A stretch of 10,068 nucleotides of DNA. It comes from Candidatus Limnocylindrales bacterium (GTDB lineage: Bacteria; Chloroflexota; Limnocylindria; Limnocylindrales; CSP1-4). Both the position numbers and the translations under genes were made by a program. The notes under the pieces were generated by a model. The model saw only the letters and a list, made by a program, of their open reading frames with translations. It made no database searches and was not told where the DNA came from. The stretch lies in the NCBI GenBank assembly GCA_031292335.1, contig JARLHH010000001.1, forward strand, positions 1 to 10,068, in the 5' to 3' direction. This document shows, in pieces, positions 6,702-10,068 of the stretch; position 1 is the stretch's first letter; the number at the start of each line of letters is the position of its first letter.

Positions 6702-6706
6702 GACCG
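6695..6706. promoter_or_regulatory. 12-bp perfect palindrome in front of the second regulator
   Basis: CGGTCATGACCG is identical on both strands and ends 13 bp from the regulator's start codon, in the 76-bp spacer between the two regulator genes. Its A/T centre makes it less trivial than the pure GC palindromes nearby. It could be an operator for a dimeric regulator, and it overlaps the start of the possible leader ORF. Confidence 0.35.
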
Positions 6707-6709
6707 CCT

Positions 6710-6736
6710 GCAGCCGACCGCGGCGCAGCCGACCGC
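6710..6736. promoter_or_regulatory. Direct repeat pair, candidate OmpR-family operator
   Basis: GCAGCCGACCGC occurs at 6710-6721 and again, without a mismatch, at 6725-6736, separated by GGC. A third GACCGC core lies at 6702-6707 on the edge of the palindrome, so cores are spaced 14 and 15 nt. OmpR/PhoB winged-helix proteins generally bind tandem direct repeats, and both flanking genes encode such proteins, so autoregulation is a reasonable inference. The common spacing in that family is nearer 10-11 bp, which weakens the match. Confidence 0.35.
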
Positions 6737-6757
6737 ACGTCGAGATCCCCGCCCCGG

Positions 6758-7459
6758 CTACTCCTCGGTTGCCTCCAGGCGATAACCCACGCCGCGCACG
6801 CTGGTCGGGAGCGGTGCGTCCGCCTCCTCCAGCTTGGCGCGAAGACGGGCGAGGTGCGGCTTGAGCCACTGGGGATCCGGGTCCGCGTCGCCCGGCCAGC
6901 CGGCAGCCAGCAGCCGGTCGTGGGGGACCACCCGGCCACGCGCCGACACGAGCGCCGCCAGCAGCGCGAACTCCGTCCGCGTGAGGGCCAGCACGGTGCC
7001 CTCGACGGATGCCTCGTGGCGCCCCGTGTCCAGCGTCAGCCGGCCCACGTGCAGGCCTCCGGCAGGGGCGTCGCCCGCCTCGTGGCGCCGCATCACGGCG
7101 CGGACTCGCGCCAGCAGCTCCTGCTTTCCGAACGGCTTCGTGACGTAGTCGTCAGCGCCGGCGTCGAGCGCCTCCACCTTGGCCAGCTCATCCGACTCGC
7201 CGGTCAGGACGATGATCGGCGTCAGGCTGGTCCGCCGGATCTCGCGGCAGACGTCCACCCCGTCGCGGCCGGGCATGGCGAGGTCCAGCAGCACGAGGTC
7301 GGGACCCTCTTCCTCGAACCGGCGCAGCGCCGCATCGCCGTCGTAGGCGGTGATCACCTGGTGCCCCGCGGTCCCGACCAGGGCGGTGATCGCCCCGACC
7401 ATCGCGGGCTCGTCGTCCACCACGAGGATCCGCAGCCCGGCTGCCTGCGCGAGCGTCAT
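6758..7459 (-). CDS. OmpR/PhoB-family response regulator (canonical)
   Basis: Two-component transcription regulator of 233 residues. The receiver (about 8-125) is complete: ILVVDDEP with Asp15/Asp16, phospho-acceptor Asp59 in LVLLDLAMPGRDG, Thr86 in IIVLTGESDE, Tyr105 and Lys108 in DDYVTKPF. The C-terminal winged helix (about 135-229) shows LTRTEFALLAALVSARGRVVPHDRLL, a putative recognition helix QWLKPHLARLRAKL and the wing SVRGVGYRLEA. ATG 7459 follows the histidine kinase stop by 13 nt, with the purine-rich ribosome site AGGGAGAGGG, so kinase and regulator are almost certainly co-expressed and cognate. On phosphorylation it should dimerise and bind direct-repeat operators; targets are not evident. 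Its closest relative in the window is the next gene, a diverged duplicate. Confidence 0.95.
   Translation of the reverse strand: MTLAQAAGLRILVVDDEPAMVGAITALVGTAGHQVITAYDGDAALRRFEEEGPDLVLLDLAMPGRDGVDVCREIRRTSLTPIIVLTGESDELAKVEALDAGADDYVTKPFGKQELLARVRAVMRRHEAGDAPAGGLHVGRLTLDTGRHEASVEGTVLALTRTEFALLAALVSARGRVVPHDRLLAAGWPGDADPDPQWLKPHLARLRAKLEEADAPLPTSVRGVGYRLEATEE
7344..7366. repeat. Direct repeat copy 2 (paralogue footprint)
   Basis: Matches 6551-6573 at 22 of 23 positions, offset 793 bp. It lies at the equivalent place in the receiver of the canonical regulator and supports origin of the two regulator genes by tandem duplication. Confidence 0.7.
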
Positions 7460-7463
7460 CCGT

Positions 7464-7473
7464 CCCTCTCCCT
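7464..7473 (-). promoter_or_regulatory. Ribosome binding site of the canonical response regulator
   Basis: On the minus strand AGGGAGAGGG ends 4 nt before ATG 7459 and touches the stop codon of the histidine kinase. This supports the chosen start and tight coupling of kinase and regulator translation. Confidence 0.75.
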
Positions 7474-8789
7474 CAGCCCGGCTCGACCGCCGGAAGCGCC
7501 ACCACGAACCGGCTTCCCCCGAAGCCGTTGCCCTCGATCCAGATCCGTCCCCCCATCGCCTGCATCAGGCGGCGCGCGGCGTAGAGCCCGATCCCCGACC
7601 CGCGTCCCCGTCGCCCGGTGGCTCGGACGAACGCCTCGAAGACCGACTCCCATTCCTCGGCGGGCACCCCTGGTCCGTCGTCCGTCACGTAGGCGCGGAT
7701 CTCGCCGACCTGGCGCCACGCGCCGGCCGAGACGCCCCAGCTGCGTGGAGCGTACTTCGCCTCGTTCTCCAGCAGCAGCTCCAGGACCTGGCGAAAGCGC
7801 GCCTCGTCCCCGGCGGCGACCAGCTCCTCCTCCGGAGGATCCCAGCGCAGCCGGTGGTAGCGCAGCAGGGGACGCAGCAGCTCCACCGTCTCGCCCATCG
7901 TCCTGCCGAGGTCGAACGGCACCCGCGCCAGCACGCCCAGGCCCTCGCCGCGGACGGAGACGAGGATCGAATCCACCAGCCGGTCCAGGCGGCCGATCTG
8001 GTCGATGGCCGCGTTGCGCCAGTCCTCGCTCGATGCGCGCGCCGGCTGGTCGGACTGGCCGCCGGCGACGTCGGCCAGCAGGTCCACGTAGGCGCGAACC
8101 ACGGAGAGCGGCGTCCGCAGCTCGTGGGTGACCACGGAGAGAAGCTCTGCGCGCGCCTCGTCCAGCGCCTGGAGCTCGACGAGCTGGCGCTCCTGCTCCC
8201 GCTGCAGGCGGCCCTTCTCGACGATCCCGGCCAGGAGCGCGGCGATCGTGGCGAGGAAGTTGACCTCCTGGGGCGAGAAGCGACGCGTGGCGACCGTCTG
8301 GACGTTGAGGACGCCGACCACCGTGTCGTTCCAGGTGAGCGGCACCGAGAGCATCGAGGTGAGGCCCGCCAGGTCGAAGCCGCGGAGGTACTTGAAGCGG
8401 GGGTCCAGCCGGACGTCGGGCACCTCGATCGGCCGCCGCGCCTCGGCCGCCGCGCCCGTGATGCCCTCCCCGAGCGCGAGGCTGACCCGGCTCACGTGGT
8501 CTCGGTCCAGGCCGTTCGTCGCAGCGAGGGTCAGACGGCCGGTCGCGTGGTCCAGCAGGTAGAACGAGCAGACCTCCACGTGGAGCGCCTCCGTCGTCCG
8601 CTCGACGAGCGTCCGCATCAGCTCGTCCCAGTCCCGCGCCTGCGTCGCGAGGCGGGCGAACTCGTGGAGGAAGGCGAGCTCGCTGAGGGTCCGCGCAGTG
8701 GCGCTGTCGACGCCGACGGCCACGGGCGAAGCGGCCACGGGGGAAACGCCTGCGGGGGCGGTCGTCACGGGTGCCTGCCGGGTGGTCAT
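7473..8789 (-). CDS. Soluble GAF-domain sensor histidine kinase
   Basis: Two-component sensor of 438 residues with no membrane segment or signal peptide, so it senses an internal or diffusible cue. The order is: a disordered Ala/Thr/Pro-rich start (1-28); a GAF domain (about 37-193, including VEVCSFYLLDHATGRLTL, GEGITG, SVPLTWNDTVVGVLNVQ); a coiled linker; HisKA (about 207-276) with phospho-acceptor His222 in VVTHELRTPLSVVRAY; and an HATPase domain (about 328-436) with N-box LLLENEAKYAP, DDGPGVP and GRGSGIGLYAARRLM. The HELRT sequence is compatible with kinase and phosphatase activity. The GAF ligand (haem, flavin, cyclic nucleotide, small molecule) cannot be decided. ATG 8789 has no obvious ribosome site; GTG 8768 is an alternative. 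It is first in a kinase-regulator-regulator operon and lies 166 bp downstream of argG on the same strand. Confidence 0.93.
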   Translation of the reverse strand: MTTRQAPVTTAPAGVSPVAASPVAVGVDSATARTLSELAFLHEFARLATQARDWDELMRTLVERTTEALHVEVCSFYLLDHATGRLTLAATNGLDRDHVSRVSLALGEGITGAAAEARRPIEVPDVRLDPRFKYLRGFDLAGLTSMLSVPLTWNDTVVGVLNVQTVATRRFSPQEVNFLATIAALLAGIVEKGRLQREQERQLVELQALDEARAELLSVVTHELRTPLSVVRAYVDLLADVAGGQSDQPARASSEDWRNAAIDQIGRLDRLVDSILVSVRGEGLGVLARVPFDLGRTMGETVELLRPLLRYHRLRWDPPEEELVAAGDEARFRQVLELLLENEAKYAPRSWGVSAGAWRQVGEIRAYVTDDGPGVPAEEWESVFEAFVRATGRRGRGSGIGLYAARRLMQAMGGRIWIEGNGFGGSRFVVALPAVEPG

Positions 8790-8838
8790 CCGGGCGATTG
8801 TGGCGCGCGGCTGCAGATCGTGCGCCGGCGCGCCATTT

Positions 8839-8866
8839 CGAGGGGTCCGGTTCCCCGTGCCCCTCG
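8839..8866. other. Inverted repeat in the argG / histidine kinase spacer
   Basis: CGAGGGG (8839-8845) and CCCCTCG (8860-8866) form a perfect 7-bp stem with a 14-nt loop, inside the 166-bp gap (8790-8955) that ends argG and precedes the histidine kinase. Without a T-run it is not a standard terminator. It could attenuate read-through from argG or be an operator for the two-component operon. The rest of the gap shows repeated CGCCGA words (8887, 8895, 8909) and no recognisable promoter. Confidence 0.3.
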
Positions 8867-8955
8867 GTATCCGGCACCCCGGACGGCGCCGACTCGCCGA
8901 CCGGACGACGCCGATCCGGCTGCGCGGACGTCGCCCATCCGCCGACGCGCGGCGC

Positions 8956-10068
8956 TCAGGCGGGCGTGTCGCCTCGCCCGGAGTCCATGACGCTTGCCTC
9001 CAGCCGGGCCAGCAGCGGGTCGGTCCACGTCCACGCCGCGCCGTAGTGGGCGCCAACCGCGCCATGGCGGGCTGCCTCGGTCCGCAGCGGCAGCCCGAAG
9101 ATCTCGATGAACCCGACCGCCGACGCGTGGTCGAATGAGTCGCCCGCGTCGTAGGTGGCCAGGTTCTTCTCGTACAGCGAGAGCGGCGAGCGGCGACCGG
9201 TCACCACGGCGCTGCCGTGATCAAGGCGAACGCGGACCTCGCCCGAGACCACCCGCTGTGCGCTCGCGACGTATCCGCGCAGGTCACGGTGGAGAGCGCT
9301 GAACCAGAGGCCGTCGTAGGTGAGCTGGGCCAGCTCGTCCGCCACGCGGCGATTGAAGCGCAGCGTGTCCTTGCTGAGCGCCAGCGACTCCAGCCCGCCG
9401 TGCGCGGCCTGGAGGACGGTGGCGGCCGGCGTCTCGTAGATCTCGCGGCTCTTGATCCCGACCAGGCGGTCCTCGACGTGGTCGATCCGCCCGATCCCGT
9501 GGGCGCCGGCGAGCGCGTTGAGGCGCTCCACGAGCGCGACCGGCTCCAGCCGCTCGCCGTCCAGGCTGACCGGGACACCGCCCTCGAAGCCGACCACGAC
9601 GTCCACCGCGGCGGGGGCGTCGGCGGCCGCCACGGTCCAGGCATAGGCGTCCGCCGGCGGCGCGGCCCACGGGTCCTCGAGGACGCCCGTCTCGCACGAG
9701 CGGCCCCAGATGTTGACGTCGATGGAGTAGGGGCTGGCCTTCGTGATGGGGAGCTCGATCCCGCGCGCCGCGGCGTAGTCGATCGACTGCTCGCGCGAGA
9801 GGCCCATGCCGACCCGCATCGGTGCCACCACCTCGAGGGCCGGGTCCAGCGCGTGGACAGCCACGTCGAAGCGGACCTGGTCGTTGCCCTTGCCCGTGCA
9901 CCCATGGGCGACCGCGTCGGCACCCTCCTTCTGGGCGACCTCAACGAGCAGCTGCGCGATGAGCGGTCGCGCCAGCGCCGTCGCCAGCGGGTAGACGCCC
10001 TGGTAGCGTGCGTTGGCCTGCAGGGCCGGCCAGCAGAAGTCGCGCACGAACGTCTGGCGCGCGTCCAC
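8956..10068 (-). CDS. argG: Argininosuccinate synthase (N-terminus outside window)
   Basis: Penultimate enzyme of arginine biosynthesis, joining citrulline and aspartate with ATP (giving AMP and PPi) to make argininosuccinate in the cytosol. The visible 370 residues start inside the protein at VDARQTFVRDF. The frame is open to the window edge, so the GTG there is not the true start; by family comparison about 70 residues, including the ATP-binding SGGLDTS motif, lie beyond. Diagnostic stretches are NARYQGVYPLATALARPLIA, AHGCTGKGNDQVRFD (citrulline/aspartate site), ITKASPYSIDVNIWGRS, GVLEDPW, HGIGRIDHVEDRLVGIKSREIYETP, YDGLWFSALHRDL and VTGRRSPLSLYEKNLATYD. The C-terminus (LLARLEASVMDSGRGDTPA) is full length. 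No other arginine gene is visible here, and the next gene on the strand is the sensor kinase. Confidence 0.96.
   Translation of the reverse strand: MDARQTFVRDFCWPALQANARYQGVYPLATALARPLIAQLLVEVAQKEGADAVAHGCTGKGNDQVRFDVAVHALDPALEVVAPMRVGMGLSREQSIDYAAARGIELPITKASPYSIDVNIWGRSCETGVLEDPWAAPPADAYAWTVAAADAPAAVDVVVGFEGGVPVSLDGERLEPVALVERLNALAGAHGIGRIDHVEDRLVGIKSREIYETPAATVLQAAHGGLESLALSKDTLRFNRRVADELAQLTYDGLWFSALHRDLRGYVASAQRVVSGEVRVRLDHGSAVVTGRRSPLSLYEKNLATYDAGDSFDHASAVGFIEIFGLPLRTEAARHGAVGAHYGAAWTWTDPLLARLEASVMDSGRGDTPA

Noticed and set aside
5806..6864. 352-codon plus-strand open frame opposite the second regulator
   Set aside because: It is the antisense shadow of an OmpR-type regulator, rich in Arg/Gly/Asp with no domain. 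Such shadows are a common false gene call in high-GC genomes.
6682..6939. Upstream in-frame extension of the second regulator
   Set aside because: It overlaps the C-terminal coding region of the canonical regulator in another frame and shows no domain.
7350..8990. 546-codon plus-strand open frame opposite the histidine kinase
   Set aside because: Low-complexity charged product; the minus strand carries a full GAF-HisKA-HATPase protein.
1..10068. Search for CRISPR arrays, tRNA/rRNA genes, insertion sequences, integrases and toxin-antitoxin pairs
   Set aside because: No spaced repeat array, tRNA-like cloverleaf, transposase or integrase motif, or small gene pair was found. Nearly all the sequence is accounted for by eight conserved genes.

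Overview
The window is a very GC-rich bacterial chromosomal segment. Third codon positions are strongly G/C, GTG starts are used, and long shadow reading frames run opposite most genes. The gene families (an actinobacterial-style adenosine deaminase with an NTDN motif, an allosteric-type L-lactate dehydrogenase, a PP2C phosphatase/Ser-Thr kinase pair) fit a high-GC Gram-positive actinomycete or a high-GC Chloroflexota lineage. I cannot decide between them from sequence alone. There are no mobile elements, tRNA or rRNA genes, CRISPR arrays or phage genes. It reads as ordinary core/accessory chromosome, tightly packed, with no gene-free stretch over 300 bp.

Layout: (1) 1-1034, + strand: adenosine deaminase lacking its N-terminus at the window edge. 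(2) 1101-2165, - strand: L-lactate dehydrogenase, convergent with the deaminase. (3) 2166-2362: divergent control region of about 197 bp. (4) 2363-3928, + strand: APC-superfamily amino acid permease with a strong ribosome binding site. (5) 3943-4902 and 4899-5882, + strand: PP2C protein phosphatase and Ser/Thr protein kinase with a 4-nt GTGA overlap. This is a phosphorylation switch with writer and eraser co-translated. A strong hairpin with a UCCG tetraloop (3981-4010) lies between permease and phosphatase and makes the phosphatase start uncertain. (6) 8789 down to 5938, - strand: a two-component cassette ordered soluble GAF-domain histidine kinase, canonical OmpR/PhoB response regulator, then a second OmpR/PhoB-type regulator. 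(7) 8956-10068, - strand: argininosuccinate synthase (argG), N-terminus beyond the window.

The most interesting part is the two-component cassette. The second regulator is clearly a tandem duplicate of the first, but its receiver has lost the acidic Asp pair, the Thr and the Lys needed for normal phospho-switching, while keeping the phospho-acceptor Asp and an intact winged helix. The 76-bp spacer in front of it carries a perfect 12-bp palindrome, a perfect 12-nt direct repeat at a 15-nt interval, and a possible 7-codon leader ORF whose stop overlaps the regulator's ATG. Together these suggest a phosphorylation-independent or heterodimerising regulator with its own control. No wholly unknown system is evident; most other genes are members of well-known families.
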